49,559 nucleotides of DNA from an uncultured Bacteroidales bacterium. GTDB taxonomy: Bacteria > Bacteroidota > Bacteroidia > Bacteroidales > UBA932. Position 1 is the first letter of the stretch. Each line of letters opens with the position of its first letter. Positions 25,410 through 35,248 of this stretch are shown here, piece after piece. Position numbers and translations under genes: made by a program. The stretch covers positions 1-49,559 of the forward strand of contig CASFSL010000020.1 in NCBI GenBank assembly GCA_949297365.1, read 5' to 3'. Under the pieces are notes generated by a model that was not told where the DNA came from, ran no database searches, and saw nothing but the letters and a program-made list of their open reading frames with translations.

Positions 25410-26124
25410 TATTTAACTGCGCAATTTTAAACAATCCTTTCAAAACAAGATTGAAAGTTACAAATATCGGGGATTTTAACTTCTTTGCAAAAAAAAGTGA
25501 GTCCCCTCCGGTAAAAATAATCCTGCACTGCGGATTGTTCTCAAGGTACTTTTCCACTTCAAACATTATGCCTAACACGACACCGTTATTGATTGCTTCC
25601 TCAGTATTTCCGCCGTATATCCTTACAGGAGCTGCAGGAGACACAAGCGGAAGCCGCCCTGTATGCTCGTGCAGAGCCTTCAGCCTGAGACTGAGTCCGG
25701 GAGAGATATTGCCCCCCATGAATCTTCTGTCCGATGTCACCAGGTCCACTGTTATAGCCGTTCCGAAATCAAAGATCAGACAGCTCTCGTCCGGAAAAAG
25801 CTCAGCAGCACCCAGGGCGGCCGCAATCCTGTCCGCCCCCAGAGTAGCCGGAGTTTCATAATCCACTTTCAGCGGCATCGGAGTGAAAGCACTGACCATT
25901 ACGAGCTTTCCGCACACCGTTCTCAGTCCGGCCTCCAGAGCCGGGTCGTCCTGAGCCACGGAAGAGACACATACCACATCTATCTCCCCGCCGGTATGCT
26001 CTTTCTCTACGGCAGACAGCAGCTCTGCCTTTTCCAACCTGCGCACACTCAGAATCGAACTGCCGTCCGAGACCGCCAGCTTGCAGTGGGAAGAGTTCCC
26101 TATGTCTATCAGCAGATTCTTCAC
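25402..26124 (-). CDS. coaX: Type III pantothenate kinase
   Basis: About 240 residues. KNLLIDIGNSSHCKLAV is the phosphate-1 motif of the ASKHA fold. PATLGADRIAAALGA and LIFDFGTAITVDLV are the typical CoaX motifs, with GGNISPGLSLRLKALHEHTG later and the IFTGGDS phosphate motif near the end. It phosphorylates pantothenate, the first step of CoA synthesis. No ATG is available. The frame opens at a TTG (26148), but that codon overlaps a -7 box (26146-26153), so I prefer GTG at 26124 just before the conserved core; TTG 26130 is an alternative. The gene follows mfd closely and overlaps the OMP gene. Confidence 0.9.
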   Translation of the reverse strand: MKNLLIDIGNSSHCKLAVSDGSSILSVRRLEKAELLSAVEKEHTGGEIDVVCVSSVAQDDPALEAGLRTVCGKLVMVSAFTPMPLKVDYETPATLGADRIAAALGAAELFPDESCLIFDFGTAITVDLVTSDRRFMGGNISPGLSLRLKALHEHTGRLPLVSPAAPVRIYGGNTEEAINNGVVLGIMFEVEKYLENNPQCRIIFTGGDSLFFAKKLKSPIFVTFNLVLKGLFKIAQLNNV

Positions 26125-26145
26125 AGACAATGACTTTAAGGCCGG

Positions 26146-26153
26146 CAAAGATA
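26146..26153 (-). promoter_or_regulatory. Internal -7 element (TATCTTTG) before coaX
   Basis: On the minus strand an exact TAnnTTTG match lies just inside the junction between the mfd stop (26155-26157) and coaX. It implies that the coaX-ppiD block can be transcribed separately from mfd. Confidence 0.45.
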
Positions 26154-26154
26154 G

Positions 26155-29100
26155 TTACAATTTCTGTATGAGGTTATAAGCACCTTCGATAGTTTTCACA
26201 TTTTTCACCGTTATGTACAGCTTGTCATTGTTCTCCTTAAGCATGTACCTGGACGGATCCCGGTGCTGGATATTCTTGATGATATCCGAGAATCTGCTGC
26301 TGCGGTAGAACGGAGACATGGAGTTGGAGATAAAATACATCACCATCGCACCATTCTTGAGCACTATCTTCTCGAATCCTCTCTCACGGGCGGCCATCCT
26401 GAGCCGAACCACGAATATGAGCTGCTTGAACTCCTCCGGTATGGGACCGAAACGGTCCTCTATATCGGCGATGAAACGCTGCAGCGAGGCCTCGTCCGAG
26501 ATGGAGTCAAGTTCCTTGTAGAGCCTGATCTTCTCCGCCGTTATATTAATATAGGTATCGGGTATCAGTATCTCCAGGTCTGTATCCACAACACAGTCTG
26601 TCACATAGGTCTGGTCTTCCTCCTTCATGCCCGGCAGGTCCGGTACTGTGCCCTTGATCTCCTCAAAGGCCTCGGCCAGGATGCGCTGGTAGGTCTCGAA
26701 GCCCATCTCGGCGATATATCCGCTCTGCTCGGCACCCAGCATATTGCCCATACCGCGGATATCCAGGTCACGCATCGCTATGTTGAATCCGCTGCCAAGG
26801 TCAGAGAAAGCCTCTATGGCATCCAGCCTGCGTTTCGCGTCATCCGAAAGGCTGGTCATCGGAGGCACTATCAGATAGCAGTAGGCCTTGCGGCTGGACC
26901 GCCCTACCCTGCCACGCAGCTGATGCAGGTCGCTCAGACCGTAGTTCTGAGCCTGGTTGATGATTATCGTATTGGTATTCGGAATGTCTATTCCGTTCTC
27001 TATGATGGTGGTGGCTATCAGCACGTCATAGTCTCCGGACATATATTCGATAATCTTGTTCTCCAGTTCCTTCGGCTCCATCTGACCGTGAGCCACGCAG
27101 GTCTTGATGCCTGGCACTATCCTGCGGATGATATCCTCCACCTCGTAGATGTCCTGTACCCGGTTGTGCACGAAGAATACCTGTCCTCCCCTTCCGGTCT
27201 CCTCGTTGATGATATCCCGGATAGTGTCCTCGTTGAAGTCTATGATCTCCGTCTGTATCGGAAGCCGGTTGGGCGGAGGAGTGTTGATGATCGAAAGATC
27301 CCTGGCACCGAGCAGGGAGAACTGAAGTGTCCTGGGTATAGGAGTAGCCGTCAGTGTCAGAGTATCTACCGACAGCTTCAGACGCCGCAGGGCTTCCTTG
27401 GCCGCCACTCCGAACTTCTGCTCCTCGTCGATAATCAGCAGACCCAGATCCTTGAAGGCAATGCTCTTGCCCAAAAGCCTGTGAGTACCTATTATGATGT
27501 CTATCTTACCGTTTTTGAGTCTCTCCGTTATGTCCGCCACTTCCTTGGCAGTCCTCAGACGGCTCAGATAGTCGATCGTACACGGGAAATTACGCAGCCG
27601 GTCCCGGAAAGTATTGTAGTGCTGCAGGGCCAGAATGGTGGTCGGCACCAGCACGGCGACCTGCTTGTTGTCGGCCACGGCCTTGAAAGCCGCCCTCATG
27701 GCCACCTCGGTCTTACCGAATCCCACGTCGCCGCATACCAGACGGTCCATCGGGCAGTCGCTCTCCATGTCTTTCTTCACAGCCTCTACAGCCTTTATCT
27801 GGTCCGGGGTCTCCTCGTACTGGAACGAGGACTCGAACTCCTGCTGCAGAAATGAATCCGCACTGAAAGCGAAACCCTTTGCCACTCTGCGCTGCGAATA
27901 AAGCCGTATAAGGTCCTCGGCTATGTCCTTGACCTTGGACTTCGCGCTGCTCTTGAGCTTCTCCCAGTTGCCCGTACCGAGCTTATTGATCTTGGGAGGC
28001 TTGGTTGAGTCTCCGGAACGGTACTTGGATATGCGGTGCAGCCCGTGTACCGACACGAACAGCACATCATTGTCCCTGTAGATAAGCTTTATGGCCTCCT
28101 GCACCTTACCGTTGATACGGTTCTTGACCAGACCGCCGAAACGTCCTATACCGTGGTCGATATGGACGATATAGTCTCCTTCTTTGAACGAGTTGATATC
28201 GTTCATCGTCAGTCTCTCGCTTCTCTCGACTGTCCTCTTCAGCCTTATACGGCGGTAACGGTCGAATATCTGATGGTCGGTATACAGGCATATCTTAGAG
28301 TCATGGTCTATGAATCCTTCCTGTATCGTGTACTCCATATACTTGAGACTCAGATCAAAAGACGAGAAGATATTGCGCAGACGTTCTATCTGACTGCGGT
28401 TCTCGCTCATGATGTACACTTCATAGCCGTCACTTCTGCGGGACTTTATATCGGAAGCCAGAAGCTCGAAATTCTTGTTGAAAGTCGGCTGTGGAGACGT
28501 GTTGAAGTCTATCTCCACATCCGCTTCAGGCTTGTGCAGAGGAGAAAGGTACACTCTCTTATGCCTTGAATCTCCGTCCTCGGTAAAGTTCTCCACACCC
28601 GAAATCCATATCACTGAATTATCGGGAAGAACACTGTATATGGAACAGAAATCATCATTTCCGTCAGCCTTGGTCGAAGTGATGTTGGGATAGACATTCA
28701 GCACTTCCAGCTCATCTCCCGCAGTATGCTGGGTGTTGACATCGAACATACGGATCGAATCCACCTCGTCCCCGAAGAAATCCAAACGGTACGGCTTGTC
28801 ATTGTTGTAAGAGAAAAGGTCTATGATACCTCCTCTGACAGCATACTCGCCAGGTCTAGATACAAAATCAACTCTGGTAAAACCGAGTCCGTACAGATCA
28901 TCCTGCAGTTTCTCAAACAAAACCGTAGTTCCTTTTACTATCCTAAGCACTGCCGTAGACAGCTCTTTCTGACTGGGAACGTACTCGTCAAACGCATCCT
29001 TATAGCCGGCTATTATCAGAAAGTCACCATTGTACGTCCCTTCCCTGTAATCGGCGAGGGCACTTATTGCAGCAGTACGCTGTACCTTGGCCGACATATC

Positions 29101-29382
29101 CTTCATCGTCCCCTTGACGGTCCTGACATCGGAAGTAGGGAAAAAATAAACATTGCCGTCACCTATTATATTATACAGGTCATTGACACAGGCAGCGGCC
29201 TCGTCCTTTCCCTGGAGCACTACCAGATGGACTCCGCTCTCTACAGTATCAGATATCGCAAAAGCCTTGGCTGACGAATACAACCCATTGACATTAACCG
29301 ACTTAATACTCTTATCCTGTAAAGATTTACGGAGCAGTCCGACACTCTCGCTTTTCAACAATCCTTCTATTTTACGGTTCAT
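26155..29382 (-). CDS. mfd: Transcription-repair coupling factor
   Basis: 1075 residues (E. coli Mfd 1148). An N-terminal UvrB-like region includes DFVSRPGEYAVRGGIIDLF. The CarD-like RNA-polymerase-interacting domain is at about 395-460 (EGDYIVHIDHGIGRFGGL). RecG-like helicase motifs follow: P-loop GDVGFGKTE (551-559), the Walker B variant IIDEEQKFG, TATPIPRTL, and QLRGRVGRS. The C-terminal TRCF domain contains RLYKELDSISDE and FGPIPEEF. It displaces stalled RNA polymerase and recruits nucleotide-excision repair. It is divergent from ruvB across an AT-rich gap and probably heads the coaX-OMP-TPR-lptC-ppiD run. Confidence 0.97.
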   Translation of the reverse strand: MNRKIEGLLKSESVGLLRKSLQDKSIKSVNVNGLYSSAKAFAISDTVESGVHLVVLQGKDEAAACVNDLYNIIGDGNVYFFPTSDVRTVKGTMKDMSAKVQRTAAISALADYREGTYNGDFLIIAGYKDAFDEYVPSQKELSTAVLRIVKGTTVLFEKLQDDLYGLGFTRVDFVSRPGEYAVRGGIIDLFSYNNDKPYRLDFFGDEVDSIRMFDVNTQHTAGDELEVLNVYPNITSTKADGNDDFCSIYSVLPDNSVIWISGVENFTEDGDSRHKRVYLSPLHKPEADVEIDFNTSPQPTFNKNFELLASDIKSRRSDGYEVYIMSENRSQIERLRNIFSSFDLSLKYMEYTIQEGFIDHDSKICLYTDHQIFDRYRRIRLKRTVERSERLTMNDINSFKEGDYIVHIDHGIGRFGGLVKNRINGKVQEAIKLIYRDNDVLFVSVHGLHRISKYRSGDSTKPPKINKLGTGNWEKLKSSAKSKVKDIAEDLIRLYSQRRVAKGFAFSADSFLQQEFESSFQYEETPDQIKAVEAVKKDMESDCPMDRLVCGDVGFGKTEVAMRAAFKAVADNKQVAVLVPTTILALQHYNTFRDRLRNFPCTIDYLSRLRTAKEVADITERLKNGKIDIIIGTHRLLGKSIAFKDLGLLIIDEEQKFGVAAKEALRRLKLSVDTLTLTATPIPRTLQFSLLGARDLSIINTPPPNRLPIQTEIIDFNEDTIRDIINEETGRGGQVFFVHNRVQDIYEVEDIIRRIVPGIKTCVAHGQMEPKELENKIIEYMSGDYDVLIATTIIENGIDIPNTNTIIINQAQNYGLSDLHQLRGRVGRSSRKAYCYLIVPPMTSLSDDAKRRLDAIEAFSDLGSGFNIAMRDLDIRGMGNMLGAEQSGYIAEMGFETYQRILAEAFEEIKGTVPDLPGMKEEDQTYVTDCVVDTDLEILIPDTYINITAEKIRLYKELDSISDEASLQRFIADIEDRFGPIPEEFKQLIFVVRLRMAARERGFEKIVLKNGAMVMYFISNSMSPFYRSSRFSDIIKNIQHRDPSRYMLKENNDKLYITVKNVKTIEGAYNLIQKL

Positions 29383-29659
29383 TTCCTATTGATAACCCTG
29401 TTAATATCTTATGACAAATTTTTTTCTGTTTTTGAAAACATTGTATAATGAACAATTTTTATCAAAATGCTAAAATTTTTTATCAACAACTTTTCATCAC
29501 AGCTTTTTCACATAACAAAAATACCAAGTTTTATTAAAATTACTGATTTTATGAGCGGTTTTTCAAAACTTCGAACATCATTACAGATTTTGTCAACATA
29601 TTGACAAGCATAAAACATAATCAAGAAATTTTTAAAAAACTATATCTATATTTGTATTT
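29383..29659. other. AT-rich divergent intergenic region between mfd and ruvB
   Basis: 277 bp, the longest gene-free stretch of the window and visibly its most AT-rich part, with many runs of A and T. It contains TTTTTCACA (a TTWTNCACA-type DnaA-box match), TTATCAACA (one base from TTATCCACA), and a TATTTTTG on the minus strand that could serve mfd from a distance. The ruvB promoter is at its right end. Whether it is a promoter region only or something more is discussed in the findings. Confidence 0.5.
29647..29654 (+). promoter_or_regulatory. -7 element (TATATTTG) of ruvB; probably leaderless
   Basis: TATATTTG matches TAnnTTTG and ends only 5 bases before ATG 29660, so transcription should start at or next to the start codon. 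No clear -33 TTTG. Confidence 0.55.
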
Positions 29660-30703
29660 ATGTTTACGAGCGGTATGAATAACGGTGATTTTGATGCCAG
29701 GACGCAAAGTGCCGTCAAAGATAGCGATTTTGAAGGAAAGATCAGGCCACAGGACTTCGGAGAGTTTTCCGGCCAGGACAAGATCATCGAGAATCTGAAG
29801 ATTTTCGTAAAGGCCGCCCTGCTCAGGGGAGAGGCCCTGGATCATATTCTTCTGCACGGGCCTCCGGGACTGGGAAAGACCACTCTTGCTCATATAGTAG
29901 CCAATGAGCTGGGAGTCAACATGAAGATAACCTCAGGCCCGATACTGGACAAGCCGGGGGACCTGGCCGGTCTGCTGACTGGACTGGAGACCGGGGACGT
30001 GCTGTTCATAGACGAGATTCACCGTCTGTCGCATGTAGTGGAGGAATATCTGTATTCGGCCATGGAGGACTTCACTATCGACATCATGATAGACAAGGGT
30101 CCCGGTGCGCGTTCCGTGCAGATAGGTCTCAATCATTTTACCCTTATCGGAGCCACTACCCGCAGCGGCCTTATTACCTCTCCGCTCAGGGCCAGATTCG
30201 GCATAACCGCCCATCTGGAGTATTACGATGCTCCGGTATTGAAGAATATTATCAGGCGCAGTGCCTCCATCCTTAACATAGAGATAGAGGACAGGGCCGC
30301 TATGGAGATAGCGATGCGCAGCCGCGGTACACCCCGTATAGCCAATTCGCTTTTGCGCAGGGTCAGGGATTTCGCGCAGGTCAAGGGCTCCGGTTTCATC
30401 GATCTGGAGATAGCCTCCTATGCCCTCGACGCACTGAATATCGACAAGCGCGGACTGGACTCTATAGACAATAAGATACTCAATACCATTATCTACAAGT
30501 TCAAGGGCGGCCCTGTGGGACTGGGTACGATAGCTACTGCCATAGGTGAGGATCCCGGTACTGTGGAAGAGGTGTATGAGCCTTATCTGATAAAAGAAGG
30601 TTTTATCCACCGTACTCCCCGCGGACGTGAGGCCACTGACCTGGCCTATCAGCATCTCGGTGTGGATAAATATGCTCCTGACAGTTTATTCAATACGTTA
30701 TGA
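29660..30703 (+). CDS. ruvB: Holliday junction branch-migration ATPase RuvB
   Basis: 347 residues. [20 protein letters not shown] is the family N-terminus, GPPGLGKTT (67-75) is Walker A, and [16 protein letters not shown] is Walker [21 protein letters not shown] is sensor 1/arginine-finger region, and [20 protein letters not shown] the winged-helix end. It forms the hexameric motor working with RuvA on Holliday junctions; ruvA lies 15 kb away in this window on the opposite strand. Its stop overlaps the start of the glycosyltransferase by 4 bases. Confidence 0.97.
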   Translation: MFTSGMNNGDFDARTQSAVKDSDFEGKIRPQDFGEFSGQDKIIENLKIFVKAALLRGEALDHILLHGPPGLGKTTLAHIVANELGVNMKITSGPILDKPGDLAGLLTGLETGDVLFIDEIHRLSHVVEEYLYSAMEDFTIDIMIDKGPGARSVQIGLNHFTLIGATTRSGLITSPLRARFGITAHLEYYDAPVLKNIIRRSASILNIEIEDRAAMEIAMRSRGTPRIANSLLRRVRDFAQVKGSGFIDLEIASYALDALNIDKRGLDSIDNKILNTIIYKFKGGPVGLGTIATAIGEDPGTVEEVYEPYLIKEGFIHRTPRGREATDLAYQHLGVDKYAPDSLFNTL

Positions 30704-31803
30704 AAGTATTGATTACAGCAGATGCACGCAGTGTCCACACCCGTAGGTGGGCAGTCTCGCTTAAGGCTGAGGGAGTGGATATTGTGCTGTATTCAATATT
30801 TCCGTCTCCTGATGCTTTTTTCGAAGAGCACGGCATAAGGCTTTATGTGTTCGATCTGTTTACGTATAAGCAATTGAAAGGCATAAGGTCTGTTATCTCA
30901 ATGATAAGCAGACACAGGGAGGCAGTCCGTTATCTGAGATCTGTCATAGATTCGGAATCGCCTGATATTCTTCATGCCCATTACGCGACGAGTTTCGGTC
31001 TCATAGCTGCTCTGAGCGGCTTTCATCCTTTTATTATATCCGTGTGGGGCAGTGATGTCTATGAATTTCCCGAAAAATCTTTTTTGAACCGTGAGTCTGT
31101 AAAGTTCATCATGCGCCGTGCTGACAGGATACTTTCTACGAGTCATGTCATGGCCCGCAGGACGGCGTTGTATACGTCCAAGCCGGTTTCGGTTACTCCT
31201 TTTGGAGTAGATACCTCTTTATTCAGGAAGCTTTCCGTAAATCATGCCGGCGATTTTGTCGTAGGAAATGTCAAGACACTTTCTCCCAAGTACGGTATAG
31301 ACGTTCTGATACGGGCTTTCAAGATAGTCATGGAGCGCAATCCACGGCTCCGTATGTCTCTTGTCATAGTAGGTGACGGACCGTGTCGTAAAGAGTATGA
31401 GGATCTTGCGGCCGGACTTGGCATAAGCGGGGATGTCAAGTTCATCGGAAAAGTCCGCAATGATCTTCTGTCTGAATATTACAATTCTTTCTCAGTGGCT
31501 GTGTCTTTGTCTGACAGCGAGAGTTTCGGAGTAGTTGCGGTAGAGGCCATGGCCTGTGAATGTCCTGTAGTAGTGTCGGATGCGGATGGTTTTACCGAGG
31601 TGGTGGAAGACGGCGTTACCGGATTTATAGTTCCAAGGCGCAATCCGGAAGCAGCGGCCGCTGCTATTCAGAAATTTATCGACAATCCTCGGTTGAGGGA
31701 AAAAATGGGAGCAGCCGGACGCGCCAGGGTTTCCGGACTCTATGACTGGAAAGACAATGTGGCTTTAATGATCGATATATATTCGGAGGTGAGCAATGGC
31801 TGA
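30700..31803 (+). CDS. Glycosyltransferase family 4 (GT-B)
   Basis: 367 residues with a two-domain GT-B layout. The N-terminal half contains [14 protein letters not shown] and [14 protein letters not shown] (typical GT4 acceptor-side loops). The C-terminal half contains [20 protein letters not shown] and [16 protein letters not shown], and the nucleotide-sugar E-x7-E motif in [20 protein letters not shown]. It would transfer a sugar from a nucleotide donor to a glycolipid or glycan acceptor on the cytoplasmic face. Start and stop overlap ruvB (4 bases) and the flippase (8 bases), so the three are coupled. Third codon positions are more AT-rich than in the sdhA gene nearby. Confidence 0.88.
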   Translation: MKVLITADARSVHTRRWAVSLKAEGVDIVLYSIFPSPDAFFEEHGIRLYVFDLFTYKQLKGIRSVISMISRHREAVRYLRSVIDSESPDILHAHYATSFGLIAALSGFHPFIISVWGSDVYEFPEKSFLNRESVKFIMRRADRILSTSHVMARRTALYTSKPVSVTPFGVDTSLFRKLSVNHAGDFVVGNVKTLSPKYGIDVLIRAFKIVMERNPRLRMSLVIVGDGPCRKEYEDLAAGLGISGDVKFIGKVRNDLLSEYYNSFSVAVSLSDSESFGVVAVEAMACECPVVVSDADGFTEVVEDGVTGFIVPRRNPEAAAAAIQKFIDNPRLREKMGAAGRARVSGLYDWKDNVALMIDIYSEVSNG

Positions 31804-33250
31804 TGATCTGAAAACCAAAACGGCGAAGGGAGTGGGCTGGGGATTTGCCGACAATATACTCGGTCTGGGAATCACGGCTGCGGCCAATATTATACTGGCC
31901 AGGATACTCTCACCTGCCGATTTCGGTATCATCGGCATGACGGCTATTTTCATGACATTGTCTACTTCTTTGGTGGACAGTGGTTTTACAAACGCCCTTA
32001 CAAGAAAAAAAGATGCTGTAAAGGCCGACTTTGATACGGTCTTTTATTTTAACTTGACAGTAAGTTGCCTCTTATATTTGTTATTGTTTTTCTGTGCTCC
32101 TTTCATTGCGGCGTTTTTCAATGAGAAGATACTTGTACCTATTTTAAGAATACTTGGTATATCTCTTATAATCAATGCTTTCGGAATAGTACAGAAAATT
32201 ATTCTGATACGAAGGATAGACTTCAGGACTCAGGCTTGGATTTCTCTGGCATCGTCTTTAACGGCGGCTGTTGCGGCTGTTACCGCTGCTTTTTCAGGAC
32301 TTGGAGTCTGGAGTCTGGTGATACTTCAGGTCGGCAAGCTGGCCGTTAACACTGTCCTGTTGTGGTCTGTATCAAAATGGCATCCGGGTCTGTGTTTTTC
32401 ACGAAAGAGCTTCAAGGACATGTTCTCTTTCGGAGGGCGGCTATTGATAACATCCATAATCAGTACGATTTGGAGTGAGATGTATTCGTTTATAATAGGA
32501 AAGATATATTCTTCTTCTGTTCTCGGTCAGTATTCGAGGGCTGATAAGGTCAGGAATATGGTTACTTCCAATGTGAGTTCTGTAATGCAGAAAGTAAGTT
32601 ATCCTGTTCTTGCGTCTATTCAGGATGAGGGGAAAAGACAGGTCAACGTCTACAGAAAAGTCTTGAAAACAACTGTGCTTATATCTTTTACCGCAGTTTT
32701 TGGAGTATGGGCAGTAGCAGGTCCCTTTATACTGACTGTTTTCGGTAATCAGTGGCTTCCTGCCGTAGATTATCTTAGAATAATGTGTTTCTCAGGCCTT
32801 TTTCTGCCTTTGATGATGTGCAGTGCCAATGTTATAAATGCCGACGGACGTTCGGATATAACGCTTAGACTTGAGATACTCAAGACTGTTTTCGGAGTCA
32901 TACCGGTACTGTTCGGTATATTTATCAGCGTCGAGGCGATGCTTTTGAGCATGATAGCGACTTCAGCCGTATTGTATATGATCCATTCATGGTATGTATC
33001 AAGGCTCATATCCTATAGTGTAATGCAGCAGCTTGCGGATATACTTCCGATATTTTTAATATCGCTGTTTATGGCATTGGTGGTCAATCTGTTTAATTAT
33101 ATAAACCTGCAGCCTTGGCTTCTGCTTGTAATACAGATTTCCACAGGGGCATTGATTGTAGTATTCATATACGAGTTCGTGTACCGTTCCGAAGAGTACC
33201 GCGATATCAGGACAGCGATACAAAAGTTTTGCAAAAGTGCTGAAAAGTAA
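31796..33250 (+). CDS. Polysaccharide flippase (Wzx/MOP superfamily)
   Basis: 484 residues with about 12-14 hydrophobic helices. The N-terminus AKGVGWGFADNILGLGITAA then NIILARILSPADFGIIGMTA is the usual start of MOP-superfamily polysaccharide exporters. A middle segment RVDK-like ADKVRNMVTSNVSSVMQKVS with the preceding SSSVLGQYSRADK is common in this family. It moves lipid-linked oligosaccharide across the inner membrane, and the adjacent GT4 may help make the substrate. A flippase after ruvB is a recurring Bacteroidales arrangement. Base composition is AT-rich relative to the flanking genes. Confidence 0.87.
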   Translation: MADDLKTKTAKGVGWGFADNILGLGITAAANIILARILSPADFGIIGMTAIFMTLSTSLVDSGFTNALTRKKDAVKADFDTVFYFNLTVSCLLYLLLFFCAPFIAAFFNEKILVPILRILGISLIINAFGIVQKIILIRRIDFRTQAWISLASSLTAAVAAVTAAFSGLGVWSLVILQVGKLAVNTVLLWSVSKWHPGLCFSRKSFKDMFSFGGRLLITSIISTIWSEMYSFIIGKIYSSSVLGQYSRADKVRNMVTSNVSSVMQKVSYPVLASIQDEGKRQVNVYRKVLKTTVLISFTAVFGVWAVAGPFILTVFGNQWLPAVDYLRIMCFSGLFLPLMMCSANVINADGRSDITLRLEILKTVFGVIPVLFGIFISVEAMLLSMIATSAVLYMIHSWYVSRLISYSVMQQLADILPIFLISLFMALVVNLFNYINLQPWLLLVIQISTGALIVVFIYEFVYRSEEYRDIRTAIQKFCKSAEK

Positions 33251-33259
33251 GTAACATTG
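33228..33259 (+). promoter_or_regulatory. Promoter of sdhA-sdhB
   Basis: TTTG at 33228-33231 and TAACATTG at 33252-33259 (one base off TAnnTTTG) are 20 bp apart. The element lies at the end of the flippase gene and gives a leader of about 20-25 bases before ATG 33288. Confidence 0.55.
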
Positions 33260-33287
33260 CACCAAATTTTAATTCTATTGATACATT

Positions 33288-35234
33288 ATGGAGGATAAGT
33301 TAATTTCCAAAGTACCCGAAGGTCCTTTGGCTGAAAAATGGACTAAGCATAAAGCCGCTATCCGTGTTGTCAGCCCTGCCAATAAGAGAAAGCTGGACAT
33401 CATAGTCATAGGTACCGGCCTTGGCGGAGCCTCAGCAGCTGCCACTCTCGGAGAACTCGGTTATAATGTCAAGATTTTCTGCATCAGCGACTCTCCCCGC
33501 CGTGCGCACTCTATTGCGGCTCAGGGAGGTATCAACGCAGCCAAGAACTATCAGAATGACAACGACTCTGTGTACCGTCTCTTCTATGACACCATCAAGG
33601 GAGGCGACTACCGCAGCCGTGAGGCCAATGTCTACAGGCTTGCAGAGGTCAGCAATCTGATTATCGACCAGTGCGTGGCTCAGGGAGTTCCTTTTGCACG
33701 CGATTACGGCGGACTGCTCGACAACCGCTCCTTCGGCGGTGCTCAGGTAAGCCGTACATTCTACGCCCGAGGTCAAACCGGACAGCAGCTCCTCCTCGGA
33801 GCCTACGCTTCCCTGAACCGTCAGATTGCAAAGGGTACAGTCAAGTCATATCCCCGTCATGAGATGCTCGAGCTCGTGGTCATCAACGGTGAGGCCCGCG
33901 GTATCATCACCCGCAACCTCGTAACCGGTGAGATCGAGCGTTTCGGAGCCCACGCAGTAGTGCTGGCTTCCGGAGGATACGGCAATACTTATTTCCTCTC
34001 GACCAATGCCATGAACTCCAACGGCTCAGCCGCATGGCACTGCTACAAGAAAGGCGCATACTTCGCCAATCCCTGCTTCGCCCAGATTCACCCTACCTGT
34101 ATCCCCGTACACGGTGACCAGCAGTCCAAGCTGACCCTTATGAGTGAGTCCCTCCGTAATGACGGACGCATCTGGGTTCCCAAGAAGATGGAGGATGTCA
34201 AGAAGCTCCGTGCAAAGCAGATCAAGGGCTCTCAGATTCCCGAGGAGGACCGCGACTACTATCTCGAGCGCAGGTATCCCGCTTTCGGTAATCTCGTTCC
34301 CCGTGACGTGGCTTCCCGCGCCGCAAAGGAGAGATGCGATGCCGGCTACGGTGTAAACGAGACAGGTCTGGCGGTGTTCCTGGATTTCTCATCAGCCATT
34401 CAGAGACTCGGAAAGGATGTCATCACAGCCCGTTACGGCAACCTTTTCCAGATGTACGAGAAGATTACAGGCGTCAATCCCTACGAGGAGCCGATGATGA
34501 TATATCCCGCCATCCACTATACCATGGGCGGTATCTGGGTAGACTACAACCTCCAGACCACCATCCCCGGTCTTTACGCCATCGGTGAGGCCAACTTCTC
34601 CGACCACGGCGGCAACCGTCTCGGTGCATCCGCCCTCATGCAGGGTCTTGCAGACGGATATTTTATCCTTCCTTATACCATCGGAGATTACCTTTCTCAC
34701 AAGATTCAGGAGCCCAAGGTCAATACCGACACTCCTGAGTTCGATGAGGCAGAGAAAGCAGTCAAGGAGCGTATCAACTACTTCCTCAACAACAAGGGTA
34801 CTCAGCCTGTGGACTACTACCACAAGAAGCTCGGTCACATCATGTGGGAGAAAGTCGGCATGGCCCGTGACAAGAAAGGTCTTGAGGAGGCTATAAAGGA
34901 GATTCACGAGCTCCGTGCACAGTACATGAAAGACGTATATGTACCCGGTACCAACGAGGAGTTCAACCAGGAGCTGGAGAAAGCTCTCCGTGTGGCTGAC
35001 TTCTTCGAGATCGGTGAGCTGATGGCCCGTGACGCCCTCAACAGGAACGAGTCCTGCGGCGGTCACTTCCGCGTCGAGATGCAGACTCAGGACGGAGAGA
35101 CCCTCCGCGACGACGAGCATTATCAGTATGTAAGCGCATGGGAATATGCAGGCGAGGGCAAGGAGCCTATATTCCACAAGGAAGACCTTGTATTTGAATT
35201 TGTTAAGCCTTCAACACGTAACTATAAAGACTAA
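33288..35234 (+). CDS. sdhA: Succinate dehydrogenase / fumarate reductase flavoprotein subunit
   Basis: 648 residues, the length of Bacteroidota FrdA/SdhA. The dinucleotide-binding [10 protein letters not shown] (42-51) and [12 protein letters not shown], with His74 as the FAD-linking residue, are at the N-terminus. [20 protein letters not shown] is the active-site region, and [19 protein letters not shown] followed by ALMQG is the FAD-binding region near the C-terminal third. It interconverts succinate and fumarate; in anaerobic Bacteroidota the main role is fumarate reduction. Codon use is strongly biased, as for a highly expressed gene. The cytochrome b gene that normally precedes it is absent here. 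Confidence 0.95.
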   Translation: MEDKLISKVPEGPLAEKWTKHKAAIRVVSPANKRKLDIIVIGTGLGGASAAATLGELGYNVKIFCISDSPRRAHSIAAQGGINAAKNYQNDNDSVYRLFYDTIKGGDYRSREANVYRLAEVSNLIIDQCVAQGVPFARDYGGLLDNRSFGGAQVSRTFYARGQTGQQLLLGAYASLNRQIAKGTVKSYPRHEMLELVVINGEARGIITRNLVTGEIERFGAHAVVLASGGYGNTYFLSTNAMNSNGSAAWHCYKKGAYFANPCFAQIHPTCIPVHGDQQSKLTLMSESLRNDGRIWVPKKMEDVKKLRAKQIKGSQIPEEDRDYYLERRYPAFGNLVPRDVASRAAKERCDAGYGVNETGLAVFLDFSSAIQRLGKDVITARYGNLFQMYEKITGVNPYEEPMMIYPAIHYTMGGIWVDYNLQTTIPGLYAIGEANFSDHGGNRLGASALMQGLADGYFILPYTIGDYLSHKIQEPKVNTDTPEFDEAEKAVKERINYFLNNKGTQPVDYYHKKLGHIMWEKVGMARDKKGLEEAIKEIHELRAQYMKDVYVPGTNEEFNQELEKALRVADFFEIGELMARDALNRNESCGGHFRVEMQTQDGETLRDDEHYQYVSAWEYAGEGKEPIFHKEDLVFEFVKPSTRNYKD

Positions 35235-35248
35235 GGAGGGGTATTATT

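Noticed and set aside
26263-27855. 530-codon plus-strand frame opposite mfd
   Set aside because: Shadow of the mfd helicase region; its composition mirrors the opposite strand.
30661-30669. Perfect DnaA box TGTGGATAA within the 3' end of ruvB
   Set aside because: A single 9-mer match is expected by chance in a window of this size and it lies in conserved coding sequence (VDKY).
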